A program made the translations under genes and the position numbers. This document shows positions 1-10,323 of a DNA stretch of 44,348 bases, piece after piece (positions within the stretch are counted from its first letter, which is position 1; every line of letters starts with the position of its first letter). A model generated the notes under the pieces. That model ran no database searches and was not told the DNA's origin. It was given only the letters and a program-made list of their open reading frames with translations. This DNA is from Actinomycetota bacterium (GTDB taxonomy: Bacteria; Actinomycetota; Thermoleophilia; Solirubrobacterales; Solirubrobacteraceae): positions 1-44,348 of the forward strand of contig JADDQZ010000046.1 of assembly GCA_016781085.1 (NCBI GenBank), in the 5' to 3' direction.

Positions 1-100
1 CCTCCCCCTCCGCTGAAGCTGCGAGATCGACGCCTTCCAGGGCCACTCCCCGCGTCGATACCGGCGAGCGACGCCGCCGAGGGCAAAGAAGAGGGCAAGC

Positions 101-1756
101 GTGGACATCACGTTGCCGTACCTAGCCCTTTCCGAAGCCGCGTCGGCCGCTCCCACTAATCTCGCTTCCGTGGCGATCGACTTTGCCCTGGCGCCCGCGA
201 CGGTTCCCCTTGACCTTGTGCTCGCGGCCGCCACGCCGGCGGGGATGATCCCGCAGTGGCTCAAGTTGACGGGAGTCGTCGCAGCGGCGGCGCTCGCGGC
301 TGCGGCGGTCCTCGCTGGATCCGTGCGCGCCCGCGCCGTAGCCATGCTCGGTGCGCTGGTGGTCTCACCACTGCTGCTGTTGGCCGAAGTTTGGGACAGT
401 CCGCAAGTCTCCGCGCTGACGGCGCGGCCGGCGCTGGTGGGCGGCGCGCTTGTCGTGGGTCTCGCGGCGGTAGCCGTCCTCGCCGTCATCTTTGCGCGGC
501 GCCCCAATGCCTTTGCGCTCGCCGCCGCCGCCGCGCTGCCGTTTCGCGTCCCGATCGAATTGGGTGGAACGACGGCGAACCTGCTGCTTCCGCTCTACCT
601 CGTCGTCGGCACCGGCGCGCTCGGATGGGCGATCCCGCGGTTGCGCCGCTCGAATCGTGGCCAGGAGGACAAGCCGGCGGGATGGCTAGAGCGCCTGCTG
701 CTTGGCTCGGTCGTCCTCTACGCCGTTCAGGCCGTCTACTCCACCGACCCGAGCAAGGCGCTCTCGCAAGTCGTGTTCTTCTACGTCCCATTCGCCGTGC
801 TGTTCGCCCAGTTGAAGTCGCTGGATTGGAGCCCGCGGCTGGTCGGGCAGTCCTTCGCCGTGCTGGTCGGGCTCGCTTTGATCTTCGCGGCGATCGGATT
901 CGTGGAGTACGCGACGCGCGAAGTGTTGTTCAACCCCAAGGTCATCGCGTCGAACCAGATGCAGGAGTACTTCCGGGTCAACTCCCTGTTCTTCGATCCG
1001 AGCATCTACGGGCGCTTTCTCGCCGTCGTGATGCTTGGCCTGGCCGCGCTGCTGATCTGGTCCGAGCGCGAGAAAGTCGTGCTGGCGACCACTGCTGGCC
1101 TGGTCATTCTGGCCGGCGGACTGCTGCTGACGCTTTCCCAATCGAGCTTCGCCGCGCTGCTGGCCGGGCTTGGAACGCTGGCCCTGCTGCGCTGGCCGCC
1201 GCGCTGGATCCTGCTGGCTGGTGCCCTGGTCGTGGCAACGGGGGTCTCCCTTGTCTTGTTCGCACCCAGCTTGATCGGCGTTGATCTGACCAGCCGAGAA
1301 ACCGCCAATCGCGCCAGTTCGGGGCGCCTGAAGCTGATCGACGGTGGAGTGAAGCTTGTTTCCGCCCGCCCGCTGATCGGCTGGGGATCGGGTTCCTTCG
1401 AGCGCGAATACCGGCGAGTCGAGAAAGTCTCCAGCCCGCGCGCGAGCGCTGCCTCGCACACCATCCCGGTGACCATCGCTGCCGAACAGGGCGTGTTCGG
1501 CCTCGCCTTGTACTTCGCGTTCCTGGCCGTCGCGCTCAGGCGGCTGCTCGCCGGAGCCCGCCGTGACTTGAGGCGCGCCGCCATCGCCGCCGCTTTCGTC
1601 GCCCTCACCGCGCACACGTGGATGTACGCCGCCTTCTTGGAAGACGCGATGGCCTGGGCGCTTCTGGCCGTGGGCGCGACCCTGGCCGCGGCCGCGCCGC
1701 CGCCGATTCGCGCGCGCCAGCGTGAGCGCCGGCGCGAACCCGTGCCAGTCGGCTAG
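101..1756 (+). CDS. O-antigen ligase / Wzy-like polytopic membrane protein
   Basis: 551 aa ORF, many TM segments, C-terminal 'RPLIGWGSGSFEREYRR...ASHTIPVTIAAEQGVFGLALYFAFLAVAL' typical of Wzy_C/O-antigen ligase proteins. Confidence 0.8.
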   Translation: MDITLPYLALSEAASAAPTNLASVAIDFALAPATVPLDLVLAAATPAGMIPQWLKLTGVVAAAALAAAAVLAGSVRARAVAMLGALVVSPLLLLAEVWDSPQVSALTARPALVGGALVVGLAAVAVLAVIFARRPNAFALAAAAALPFRVPIELGGTTANLLLPLYLVVGTGALGWAIPRLRRSNRGQEDKPAGWLERLLLGSVVLYAVQAVYSTDPSKALSQVVFFYVPFAVLFAQLKSLDWSPRLVGQSFAVLVGLALIFAAIGFVEYATREVLFNPKVIASNQMQEYFRVNSLFFDPSIYGRFLAVVMLGLAALLIWSEREKVVLATTAGLVILAGGLLLTLSQSSFAALLAGLGTLALLRWPPRWILLAGALVVATGVSLVLFAPSLIGVDLTSRETANRASSGRLKLIDGGVKLVSARPLIGWGSGSFEREYRRVEKVSSPRASAASHTIPVTIAAEQGVFGLALYFAFLAVALRRLLAGARRDLRRAAIAAAFVALTAHTWMYAAFLEDAMAWALLAVGATLAAAAPPPIRARQRERRREPVPVG

Positions 1757-1815
1757 GACTCGCCACGCTCCGGGCGGTACGGCCGGACCACACCAGTGGC
1801 GCTAGCGTCTCCACG

Positions 1816-2493
1816 ATGCCGCTCGACGAACTCGCCCATCAGCTCAGGCCCGCCGCGGGAGAACCGGCGGGCGCCCTTGTCTTGATGCATGGGCGCGGAG
1901 CCGACGAACGCGACCTTGCCCCGTTGTTCGACGTGCTGGATCCCGAGCGGCGCCTGCTTTGCGTGGCTCCGCGCGGGCCGCTCAACCTGCCGCCCGGTGG
2001 ACGGCACTGGTACATCGTGCGTCAAGTCGGCTTTCCTGATCCCGAGACCTTTCACTCCTCGTTCGCAACGCTCGAAAGTTGGGTTGGGGCGTTGGCCGAA
2101 GAGACCGGCGTGCCGATCGAAAATACGGTCCTCGGCGGCTTCTCGCAGGGCGCGGTGATGTCATGGGCGCTGGGCATCGGGCCCGGCCGGCCGCGTCCTG
2201 CCGGCATCCTGGCTCTGAGCGGATTCATGCCGACCGTGCCTGGCTTCGAGTTGCAAGAGGACTTGAGCGCGCTACAGGCCGCGATCGCGCACGGCTCCTT
2301 CGACCAGGTCATTCCGGTTGAATTCGGCCGTCAAGCGTGCGAGCGAGTGCAAGCCAGCGGAGGATCGGCGCTTTATCTCGAGACGAACGTCCCGCACACG
2401 ATCGATCCGGCCGTGATCGCCGACGTGGTCGCGTGGTTGCGAAGCCGGACGAGCGGCACTACGAATGAGCACCGGAGCGCTGGAAGCCAGTAG
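1816..2493 (+). CDS. alpha/beta hydrolase, phospholipase/carboxylesterase family
   Basis: LMHGRGADERDL oxyanion region and GGFSQGAVMSW nucleophile elbow; 225 aa. Confidence 0.85.
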   Translation: MPLDELAHQLRPAAGEPAGALVLMHGRGADERDLAPLFDVLDPERRLLCVAPRGPLNLPPGGRHWYIVRQVGFPDPETFHSSFATLESWVGALAEETGVPIENTVLGGFSQGAVMSWALGIGPGRPRPAGILALSGFMPTVPGFELQEDLSALQAAIAHGSFDQVIPVEFGRQACERVQASGGSALYLETNVPHTIDPAVIADVVAWLRSRTSGTTNEHRSAGSQ

Positions 2494-2515
2494 CGCGCTG
2501 TAGGGCCGCAGCGCG
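2494..2515. terminator. putative bidirectional terminator hairpin between convergent genes
   Basis: CGCGCTG-tagggccg-CAGCGCG, 7 bp stem directly after the stop codon of the + strand esterase and before the end of the convergent GT39 gene; no U-tract. Confidence 0.4.
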
Positions 2516-2535
2516 GTAGGGCGTTTGTTTCCTCG

Positions 2536-4245
2536 CTAGTCGAACGAGTCGGGATCGGCCTGCGGCAATCCCGGCGGCGCCGGCAGCTTCACAGGCCGCC
2601 CGCCCACGTCTTGACTACAGGAGTCGAGGCGATGGACCTTCACCTCGGGTCCCGGGCGCACGTACTCCTGCGGGTAGAACAAGTGCGTCGACCAGTCGAA
2701 GTGAAACGGGGGAGGAGTCGAGTTCGGGTTGTACGGCGAAGCCTGAAAGAGGACGCGCGACTCGCGTTCCAGGCGCCGGTAGTACGCCATCGCCGGGCCG
2801 ACGGCGTCTTGCAAGGCGCGTCCTTTGACGGTGCTCAAAGTCACCACGGTGCAGTAGCCCGCCTTGCGGTAGCGGTCGATCCGCGACGGTTGCAGCGCGA
2901 GAATGAAGCGCTGCGGCGTTCCCCCGGCGACCTGGGTGCGCGGTGGCGCGTTGAACCCCACCGTCAGGCGCTTGTTGAAGTAGCCACTCGGCACACCCGG
3001 CTCGACAACCACGCGCGCGTCGCGCGGCAGCGTGCGGAGCAAGTGCTTGCGCGCGAGGATCCGCGTGTCGTCGCGGCCCTGAAGCCGCACCGTGTGGGCA
3101 CTGGCTTGAAGCGGCTGCGCGATCGTCACGAGCACCAGTACGGCCAGTGCGACGGCACGCAAGGCTGGGCGGGCGGGCACGAGCTCCGCCGCCCGGGCGA
3201 TCGCCACGCCGCCGAGCAGCGCCAGCACGGGATAAGTCGGCATCAGCCAGCGGCCGAAGTGACGGTCGGCGGTGCACAAGTACAGGTACATCACGATCGG
3301 AAAGGCAGCGAGCAGCATCGCGCGGACACGGTCTCGACGCCCTGTCAGGATCAGCCCCGCTCCTGCAGCGAGCGCCGGCAGCACTCCGAAGCCCCAGCCG
3401 AGGCTGCCCACGTAAAACGTGAACGGGTTGCCGTCGCCTTGCCCGAGTTTGGGCAAGTTGGCGGCGGCGTTCTGCTCGCCGAGCTGGTCGAGCGCTTCTG
3501 AGAGCTCGAAGAAGAAGTACGGCGTCGTGACGAAGAAGGTGATCACGGTCACCGCCGCGCAGACGAGCAGGCCGGGTATGACGCGACGATCGCGGCGAAC
3601 ATGCAGCGCCGCCGCGATCAGCAGAGGGACGCCGACCAACCCCGCCGTGTACTTGAACCCGACAGCGAGGCCTACGGCGATGCCCGTGAGCACGTAGTAC
3701 CGCCAGCCCCCGTCCTCATGAGCCCGAATGGCCGCGTAGATGGCGACGACCACCGGCAACAGCACGCCCGTGTCGGTCAGGGCGAAGCGCGAATACGACA
3801 CGGTGAGAAACGAGAACGCGAGCAGCGCCGCCGCTACCGCTCCCGCCGCGGGACTCCAAAGCCGCCGGCCGACTTCAAAGGTGCCCGCCACCGCCGCCAT
3901 GCACAGCACGATGGCGATGACGCGACCGGTCTCGTAGGCGAACGACGGGTTGCGCTCGAGCACTGTGAAGAGCACCCCAGGATCGTCGAAGGGAACCGGT
4001 CCGCGGTCCCAGAACAACAGGGCGGCGTAGACGAGATAAGTGAAGGCCGACGGGTTCTCGAAGTACTCCGGATTGAGCCCGTCGCCGCCGAGCATCTCGA
4101 TCGCCCGGCTGGTGAAGTGCAGCGCCTCGTCGGAGTGGTAGACGTACGGAAGGCCATGGCTGACGTGGTGCAGGCGCAGCAGCGTGCCGGCGACAAGCGT
4201 CGCGGCGAGCAGGACATACGGAAACCATGTGCGTGGCACAGTCAT
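2536..4245 (-). CDS. GT39/ArnT-PMT-like membrane glycosyltransferase
   Basis: 569 aa, N-terminal 'HHVSHGLPYVYHSDEALHFTSRAIEML' acidic loop pattern, multiple TM segments, 'YYVLTGIAVGLAVGFKYTAGL'. Confidence 0.75.
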   Translation of the reverse strand: MTVPRTWFPYVLLAATLVAGTLLRLHHVSHGLPYVYHSDEALHFTSRAIEMLGGDGLNPEYFENPSAFTYLVYAALLFWDRGPVPFDDPGVLFTVLERNPSFAYETGRVIAIVLCMAAVAGTFEVGRRLWSPAAGAVAAALLAFSFLTVSYSRFALTDTGVLLPVVVAIYAAIRAHEDGGWRYYVLTGIAVGLAVGFKYTAGLVGVPLLIAAALHVRRDRRVIPGLLVCAAVTVITFFVTTPYFFFELSEALDQLGEQNAAANLPKLGQGDGNPFTFYVGSLGWGFGVLPALAAGAGLILTGRRDRVRAMLLAAFPIVMYLYLCTADRHFGRWLMPTYPVLALLGGVAIARAAELVPARPALRAVALAVLVLVTIAQPLQASAHTVRLQGRDDTRILARKHLLRTLPRDARVVVEPGVPSGYFNKRLTVGFNAPPRTQVAGGTPQRFILALQPSRIDRYRKAGYCTVVTLSTVKGRALQDAVGPAMAYYRRLERESRVLFQASPYNPNSTPPPFHFDWSTHLFYPQEYVRPGPEVKVHRLDSCSQDVGGRPVKLPAPPGLPQADPDSFD

Positions 4246-4331
4246 GGCGCGGCTACGTTACGACGGACGCGCTCGGAGCTGGTAGCCGGCCCGCGGCGGA
4301 TCAGCGGGCAGCTACCCTTCACGGGCCGTTG

Positions 4332-6149
4332 ATGCTCGCGCATGCGCCTGTACGACTATTTCGCCTGTGCGCGCCGGCGCTGTCGGCTGCGCCGCTTCGC
4401 CTGCTCCTGCTGCTCGCGTTGCTGGCCGCAATGTGCGCTGCCCCGCAAGCCCACGCCGCTTTCGCAGGGAAAAACGGCGTCGTCGTGCACGAGGGAACTG
4501 AGTCCAACCGCGGATCGCTCTACCTGCGGGAATCAACCGGCAACCTCGTCGCCCGGCTGCAAGTCGGGGGCCGCCCGCGTGATCCGGCTTTCTCTCCTCA
4601 GGGGCGGCGTATCGCCTTTGCGCGCGCGGGGAACCTCTGGACCGTCTACGACCGCGGCAGCGGATTGCGGAGCGCGACTACGGGCCCGGAGGGCGACGGT
4701 GATCCAGCCTTCTCCGGGCAGGGGGATGCGCTCGTCTTCACCCGTGGGCCGCGTGGCGCTCGCGATCTCTATCGCGTCGCCATCGACGGAACCCGCCTGC
4801 AGCGGCTCACCTATCGCGCCGCGGATGACTACGAGCCGGCCTGGTCGGCGTCGGGCGCGATCGCGTTTGTCCGCGATACCGCCGCGGGTGACGGGGACCT
4901 GTGGGTGATGGGACCGGATTCTTCTAGCTCCGCGGTCCGCGTCACGGAGGGGGACTTCGACGACCGCTCGCCATCGTGGTCGCCCGACGGGCGCCTACTG
5001 GCCTTCACACGTCGCGAAAACGGCCGTCGCGAGTTGCGCATTGTGGGCGTCGAAGACGGCGAAGTGGCGCCGCTCAGGGTGCGCAACGAGCGCAACGGCA
5101 AGCCACTCGACGGCGTCTCGGACCCGGTCTGGTCACCTGACGGGCGCCGCGTCGTCTTCTCGGCCGGTCTGCGTGGGCGCACGCGCCTTTACGTCGTGAA
5201 AGCAAGCGGCGGAAAGGCGCGAACCATCAGCCTCGCTCGTGCGGGCGCCCAAGCGCCCGACTGGCAGACGGTCAGCCAGGAACCGGTCGTCGCCGCGGTG
5301 GGAGACATCGCCTGTCCTCCCATCGATCCCGGCTATGGCGGCGGCGAGGGCATCGTGGATCGCTGTCGCCAGCGCCATACCTCCGAGCTCGCCGCGAACA
5401 TGGACCTGGCCGGAGTGCTGATGCTCGGCGATCTTCAGTACCCCGACGGCAATCTCGCGGCGTTTCAGCAGTCCTTTGAGCCGACGTGGGGACGGATGAA
5501 GGATCTGATGTTCCCGGTGCCGGGGAACCACGAATACCGCGTTCCCGGGGCGGCGGGCTACTTCGACTACTTCAACGGTCCGGGACGCCCGACCGGGCAG
5601 GCCGGTTCACGCGACGCCGGCTACTACTCCTTTGACCTCGGCTCGTGGCATGTGGTCGCGCTCAATTCGCAGTGCGCTCATCCGCCCCGCCGGCCGACCG
5701 CGACCGGGTGCGCGGCAGGATCGCCGCAGGAGCAATGGCTGCGAGCGGATCTCGCCGCCAATCCGGCGGCCTGCACGCTCGCCGTCTGGCATCACCCTTT
5801 GTTCAGCTCGGGGATCCAACAGCCCAGCGAACCCATGCGCCCGATCTGGCGTGCGCTTCACGAGGCCGGGGCGGACGTGATCCTCAACGGTCACGATCAC
5901 GCCTACGAGCGCTTTGCGCCACAGAGCCCCGAAGGCGTCGCCGATCCTGCCACCGGTCTCCGTCAGTTCATCTCCGGGGCGGGTGGCTATTCACACCAGG
6001 AACTATTCGTGCCCGAAGCCAACAGCGAGGCGCGCAACGCGCAGGACTTCGGGGTGCTGCGACTCGTCATGCGCGAGGGCGGTTACGACTGGCAGTTCGT
6101 GACCGAGCACGGCGCCGTGGCTGACTCTGGCAACGCGGCCTGCCACTGA
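4332..6149 (+). CDS. secreted TolB/WD40-like beta-propeller fused to C-terminal metallophosphoesterase
   Basis: ATG at 4332 gives a signal-peptide-like N-terminus (LLLLLALLAAMCAAPQAHA); 'DRSPSWSPDGRLLAFTRRE', 'DPVWSPDGRRVVFSAG' propeller repeats; then 'AVGDIACPP..MLGDLQYPDG..VPGNHEY..NGHDHAYERF' metallophosphatase motifs. Confidence 0.85.
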   Translation: MLAHAPVRLFRLCAPALSAAPLRLLLLLALLAAMCAAPQAHAAFAGKNGVVVHEGTESNRGSLYLRESTGNLVARLQVGGRPRDPAFSPQGRRIAFARAGNLWTVYDRGSGLRSATTGPEGDGDPAFSGQGDALVFTRGPRGARDLYRVAIDGTRLQRLTYRAADDYEPAWSASGAIAFVRDTAAGDGDLWVMGPDSSSSAVRVTEGDFDDRSPSWSPDGRLLAFTRRENGRRELRIVGVEDGEVAPLRVRNERNGKPLDGVSDPVWSPDGRRVVFSAGLRGRTRLYVVKASGGKARTISLARAGAQAPDWQTVSQEPVVAAVGDIACPPIDPGYGGGEGIVDRCRQRHTSELAANMDLAGVLMLGDLQYPDGNLAAFQQSFEPTWGRMKDLMFPVPGNHEYRVPGAAGYFDYFNGPGRPTGQAGSRDAGYYSFDLGSWHVVALNSQCAHPPRRPTATGCAAGSPQEQWLRADLAANPAACTLAVWHHPLFSSGIQQPSEPMRPIWRALHEAGADVILNGHDHAYERFAPQSPEGVADPATGLRQFISGAGGYSHQELFVPEANSEARNAQDFGVLRLVMREGGYDWQFVTEHGAVADSGNAACH

Positions 6150-6174
6150 CGCGCCTCGGCTCGGCCAGCCAGCC

Positions 6175-6193
6175 CGCCCCCGCCTCGGGGGCG
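6175..6193. terminator. putative bidirectional terminator hairpin
   Basis: CGCCCCCG-cct-CGGGGGCG perfect 8 bp stem between convergent stops (6149 + / 6220 -); no U-tract. Confidence 0.45.
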
Positions 6194-6219
6194 GTGCGCC
6201 TCGACCGTCACCGTCGGCT

Positions 6220-7317
6220 TCAGGCCAGCAGACGCTCGTACAGCGCCAGGGTCTGGCGGCCGATAACATCCCAGGAATAGGGGCCGGCGGCCGCGGCACG
6301 TGCGCCGGCGGCGTAGCGCTCACGCAAGTCGTCGTCTTGCAGAAGCTCACGCAGGGCGGCGCGTAGCGCGTCCGGGTCGCTCGGCGGCACGAGGTGGGCG
6401 GCGCCGATGGCGCCGACGTCGCGGAAGCCGCCGACGTCCGTGGCAAGGATCGGCTTGCCGAAGGCCAGTGCGGTGTAGAGAACGCCGGAAGCCTCGATCG
6501 CCCGGTAAGGCAAGACGATCAAGTCGGCGCGGCGGAAGAAGGCGGGAAGCTCGGCGTCGGTGATAAAGCGCGGGACGAAGCGCGTGCGCGCGGGCGGGTT
6601 GGCGGTCAATTCCGCGGTCGGCATGCGCGGAAGGCCGGCGACCCACAGCTCGGCGTTCTCAATCCCGTTCCACGCCTCGAGCAACACATCGATGCCGTGG
6701 TACGGGCGCCAAACGCCGAAACACAGGACGACAGGCCCCTCCACGGCGGCAAGGTCCGCCGGCAGTGGCTGCTCGTCCGGCTGATTGGTGAGGTAGTCGA
6801 AGACGCCGTGCGGAATCAGCTCGACTTTCTCTGCCGGCACGCCGAGCTCGTCGACGAGCCGGGACCGACCGTGCGAGGTGTGGGTGACGACTGCATTCAC
6901 GCGGTCATACAGGCGCCGCCGTCCCCAGCGTTGACCCGGCTTGGGATGACGCGGAAGGATCTCGTGGGCGGTCAACAGCTTCGGCTGGCTGGACGGCAGC
7001 AGCTGCGCATCGAGCGCGTCGACCGGAAGCCATTGGAAGTGCACGACATCCGCCTTTGAAGCGCAGGCGCGGTAGCGCAGCATGTCCGGCACGTGTTGTG
7101 CCAGCTTCGCCAGCGTCCGAACCCGATGGACGTCGGTGCGAGGAGTCCAGGAGTAGAAGCTCTCGCGACGCGTATAGCCCTCGACTGCGGGCACTGGGCC
7201 GTAAGCGAACGTGCTCGTTATCAGCTCCACATCAGCGCCCGCACGCGCCACAGCGGCACATAGCGCGTGGTCGTAGGGCGGGGCGAAAGCGGAGGGATCT
7301 ACGACGTGGGCGCGCAT
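6220..7317 (-). CDS. GT4-family glycosyltransferase
   Basis: 'VVLCFGVWRPYHGIDVLLEAW' and 'FRRADLIVLPYRAIEASGVLYTALAFGKPILATDVGGFRD' GT4 donor-binding pattern. Confidence 0.85.
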   Translation of the reverse strand: MRAHVVDPSAFAPPYDHALCAAVARAGADVELITSTFAYGPVPAVEGYTRRESFYSWTPRTDVHRVRTLAKLAQHVPDMLRYRACASKADVVHFQWLPVDALDAQLLPSSQPKLLTAHEILPRHPKPGQRWGRRRLYDRVNAVVTHTSHGRSRLVDELGVPAEKVELIPHGVFDYLTNQPDEQPLPADLAAVEGPVVLCFGVWRPYHGIDVLLEAWNGIENAELWVAGLPRMPTAELTANPPARTRFVPRFITDAELPAFFRRADLIVLPYRAIEASGVLYTALAFGKPILATDVGGFRDVGAIGAAHLVPPSDPDALRAALRELLQDDDLRERYAAGARAAAAGPYSWDVIGRQTLALYERLLA

Positions 7318-7404
7318 CGCGCGGCATGGTAACCGTGCGACGCGCGCCCGTTGGGCGGTCGCAATCGCGCGACCGCAGGACCGTGAGGTCTTAGAACCGT
7401 GCCG

Positions 7405-8739
7405 CTAGCAGTGCGCGCGGCCCCAGGAGTCGCAAGCCACCGTGACGTCGGTTTGCGAGCGCAAGCTGACGGTGTTGCCGCCGTCGGCCAGGACGTACGC
7501 TCCGCGGCCCAGGAAGCGCTCCAGCGGCGCGCTCTGGGAGGGCGAGCCGTCCATCCAGATCCGTAGCTCTTGACCGGGTGCCAGCTGGCTGCCGGCGCCG
7601 AAGGGGTATCCGAAGATGAACTTCTCGCGGTTGCCGCCGAGGTGGAGCTTCAGGACGTGGCCGTCGAGATCGACCGGTCCGCCCGAGACGTTACGGACGG
7701 TCACCGATTCCGGCGTGGTCGGATGAGCGGTCACTCGCACCGCGCCGGCCAGGGGAGTGGAGCAATTGAAGACGCACGGGTACATCATCGACGCGCGCAA
7801 GTCGCCCTGAGGATCGAAGAGGTAGGCGCCATCGCCGCTGGAGCGCAGGCGGTCGGCGTTCTCGAACACCGCGGAACGCTGGCACCAGTAGAAGCGCTGG
7901 CCGGTGTTGGTGCCGCAACCGACGTGCAAGCGAACGGTGCCGCCGGCCGGGACGACAGCGCCCGCGGGGAACTCGTAGCCGGGGACCTTGCGGGCGTTGT
8001 AGATCAGCCATGAGTCGCGCACCCACCAGCCGGCGAGCGGGACGTCCGTGGTCCCGGTGTTGCGGATGTCGACCCATTCGCCGTTGAGGTTGTCGGAGTC
8101 GTTGCCGTCGGCATCCCATTGGACGTAGACCTTGAGCTGAGCTTCCGGCGAGGGGCCGGCGCCACAGGCGGCCGGGTTGTACATGCCACGCTGAGCGCCC
8201 GCGGCCTGCTCGGCCAGGTTGTGGTACTCGCGGTTGTGCGCGTTTTCGGTGCCGTTGGGCAGCCACAGCGCAAGGCCCTGCTCCATCACGACGCGGCCCA
8301 GATCGACCCAGCGACCGCCCGATCGCACGGCGACCGAACGGCGCAGCCGGTGCCCGGTGACGCTGTTGCGGTTCTGCGCGGCAAGCCGGACACGCCCGCG
8401 AGCCCGCTTGATGTAGCTCTCGACCAGCGATGTCGCCGCCAAGCCGTGGCAGGCGCCGCGACGACGATTGGGATACTTGCTGTACCGGCTCAGCTCCATC
8501 GCGTTGATGCCGGTGAAGCGGATCGATTTGATCGCCCTTGAACCATCGTTGTCGATGTCGACTTGGATGGTGTCGCCATCGGCGACGAAGGTCGTCTTGG
8601 CGGTCCAGAAGTAACAAACCGGCTTCGCTTGCCCTTCGATGCATGGTCCTCGTGAAGCGGCCTGCGCGGCAGGAGAGAAGAACAAGACGGGCAGGGCGCC
8701 GATCAGGCCGGCGAGGATGGCGAGCAGCAAGCGGGGCAT
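7405..8739 (-). CDS. secreted thermonuclease (SNase)-like domain plus lamin-tail domain protein
   Basis: N-terminal signal-like hydrophobic stretch; 'VADGDTIQVDIDNDGSRAIKSIRFTGINAMELSRY'; C-terminal 'NLNGEWVDIRNTGTTDVPLAGWWVRDS' LTD motif. Confidence 0.75.
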   Translation of the reverse strand: MPRLLLAILAGLIGALPVLFFSPAAQAASRGPCIEGQAKPVCYFWTAKTTFVADGDTIQVDIDNDGSRAIKSIRFTGINAMELSRYSKYPNRRRGACHGLAATSLVESYIKRARGRVRLAAQNRNSVTGHRLRRSVAVRSGGRWVDLGRVVMEQGLALWLPNGTENAHNREYHNLAEQAAGAQRGMYNPAACGAGPSPEAQLKVYVQWDADGNDSDNLNGEWVDIRNTGTTDVPLAGWWVRDSWLIYNARKVPGYEFPAGAVVPAGGTVRLHVGCGTNTGQRFYWCQRSAVFENADRLRSSGDGAYLFDPQGDLRASMMYPCVFNCSTPLAGAVRVTAHPTTPESVTVRNVSGGPVDLDGHVLKLHLGGNREKFIFGYPFGAGSQLAPGQELRIWMDGSPSQSAPLERFLGRGAYVLADGGNTVSLRSQTDVTVACDSWGRAHC

Positions 8740-9008
8740 GTGATCTCTAATCGGCGTAACAGGGGGGTTACTTGACCGGCCCCCGCAACGGCGTGAGAGC
8801 CGCCGCGACGACGCGCATCCCCGCGGGCGCGCGAGGGCGTGTAGCGGGGACGAGCGTCAGGCGGCGCTCAGCGAGCCGCTCGGCTACGCCCTAGGCTAGC
8901 GTTCGCCCGGACGTGCGGCCGCCTTGCCTTACCGGCAGGTGCGCGCCGTGGAGCGCTACCGCCGCGCGCATCTCTAGCCTCTCATCCCTTGCCGATCCTG
9001 CCTCGCCG

Positions 9009-10280
9009 ATGAAGATACGTCTGCTGATAGCCAACGCCTACGTGGGCGGTGGCACGGCTCGAACGATTTCGAGCACCGCGTCAGCGCTCGCCCAGCGTGG
9101 GCATGACGTCGAAGTCGTGAGCGTGTTGCGCCGGCGAGAGAAGCTGACGTTTCCCATGGATCCGCGAGTGCGCGTGATCCCGCTCGTCGACGAGTGGTCG
9201 CACAAGCAAGGGCTCGAACCGTCGGGCGGATTCAAGGGAGAGTTGCGCGACCGTTGGCGCGAGGTGGCCGCGCCGCGTCGCAGCATCATCGGGCACCGCC
9301 GCGACGGCCGCACCGAGGAGTGGAGTGTCTACACCGATCTGGAACTGCTGCGGTTCGTGCTTTCGGTCCGCGACGGAGTGCTGGTGGGAACCCGTCCCGC
9401 GATCAATCTCGTGATCGCGAAGTTCGCCCGCCCCGGCGTCGTTCGCGTGGCACAAGACCACATGAACCTCGGGTCCTACAGGCCGCCGCTGCGCAGGTCG
9501 ATCGCGCGGTGGTACCCGCGGCTTGATGCTGTGGTGACGCTCACCGAGCGCGACGCCCACGAGTACGACGCGTTGTTGAAGGGCTCCACCCGAGTCCTGG
9601 CCATTCCCAACGGCGTTCCCGACCTTGGCGGCCACCGGGCCACGCTCGACTCGAAGGTCGTCATCACCGCCGGGCGCCTGGCCAAGCAGAAGGGCTATGA
9701 CCGCCTGCTTCCGGTATGGGCGCGCGTGGCGGCCCAGCGGCCCGACTGGCGCCTGGAGATCTACGGTGCCGGCCCGGTCGAGGATGCGCTGAAAGAACAG
9801 CTGGAAGCGCTCAACCTACAGGGCAGTGCCAAGCTGAAGGGCCGTACGTCTGAGCTTTTCGAGCGCATGGCCGAGTCGTCGCTCTACGTCATGACTTCGC
9901 GCAAGGAAGGGCTTCCGATGGTGCTGCTGGAAGCCATGGGGGTCGGCCTGCCCGTCATCAGTTACGACTGTCCAACAGGCCCGCGCGACATCATCACCGA
10001 CGGCGTCGACGGCTACGTGGTGCCCAACGGCGACAAAAAGGCCCTCGAGGCGCGCATGCTCGAGCTCATGGACGACAAGGACAAGCGCGTGCGCATGGCC
10101 GAAGCGGCCCGCCAAAAAGCCGAGAACTTCGAAGTCGCCAAGCTCGCCGAGCGCTGGGAAGGGCTTTTCCGGGAGCTCTCAGACGCCAAGCGCCTGAACA
10201 ATGGGAGTGCCTCGCGGCCGCGTCTCGAGCAGGCCAGAAAGGGCGCCGCCCTGCTTCGCCAGAAGCTTGGTCAACGGTAA
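9009..10280 (+). CDS. GT4-family glycosyltransferase
   Basis: ATG 9009 'MKIRLLIANAYVGGGTARTISSTASALAQRGHDVEVVSV' and 'ESSLYVMTSRKEGLPMVLLEAMGVGLPVISYDCPTGPRDII'. Confidence 0.88.
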   Translation: MKIRLLIANAYVGGGTARTISSTASALAQRGHDVEVVSVLRRREKLTFPMDPRVRVIPLVDEWSHKQGLEPSGGFKGELRDRWREVAAPRRSIIGHRRDGRTEEWSVYTDLELLRFVLSVRDGVLVGTRPAINLVIAKFARPGVVRVAQDHMNLGSYRPPLRRSIARWYPRLDAVVTLTERDAHEYDALLKGSTRVLAIPNGVPDLGGHRATLDSKVVITAGRLAKQKGYDRLLPVWARVAAQRPDWRLEIYGAGPVEDALKEQLEALNLQGSAKLKGRTSELFERMAESSLYVMTSRKEGLPMVLLEAMGVGLPVISYDCPTGPRDIITDGVDGYVVPNGDKKALEARMLELMDDKDKRVRMAEAARQKAENFEVAKLAERWEGLFRELSDAKRLNNGSASRPRLEQARKGAALLRQKLGQR

Positions 10281-10323
10281 CCAACCCGGCTCGCTCAACG
10301 AGACCTCGCGGTAGGTGACGGGC

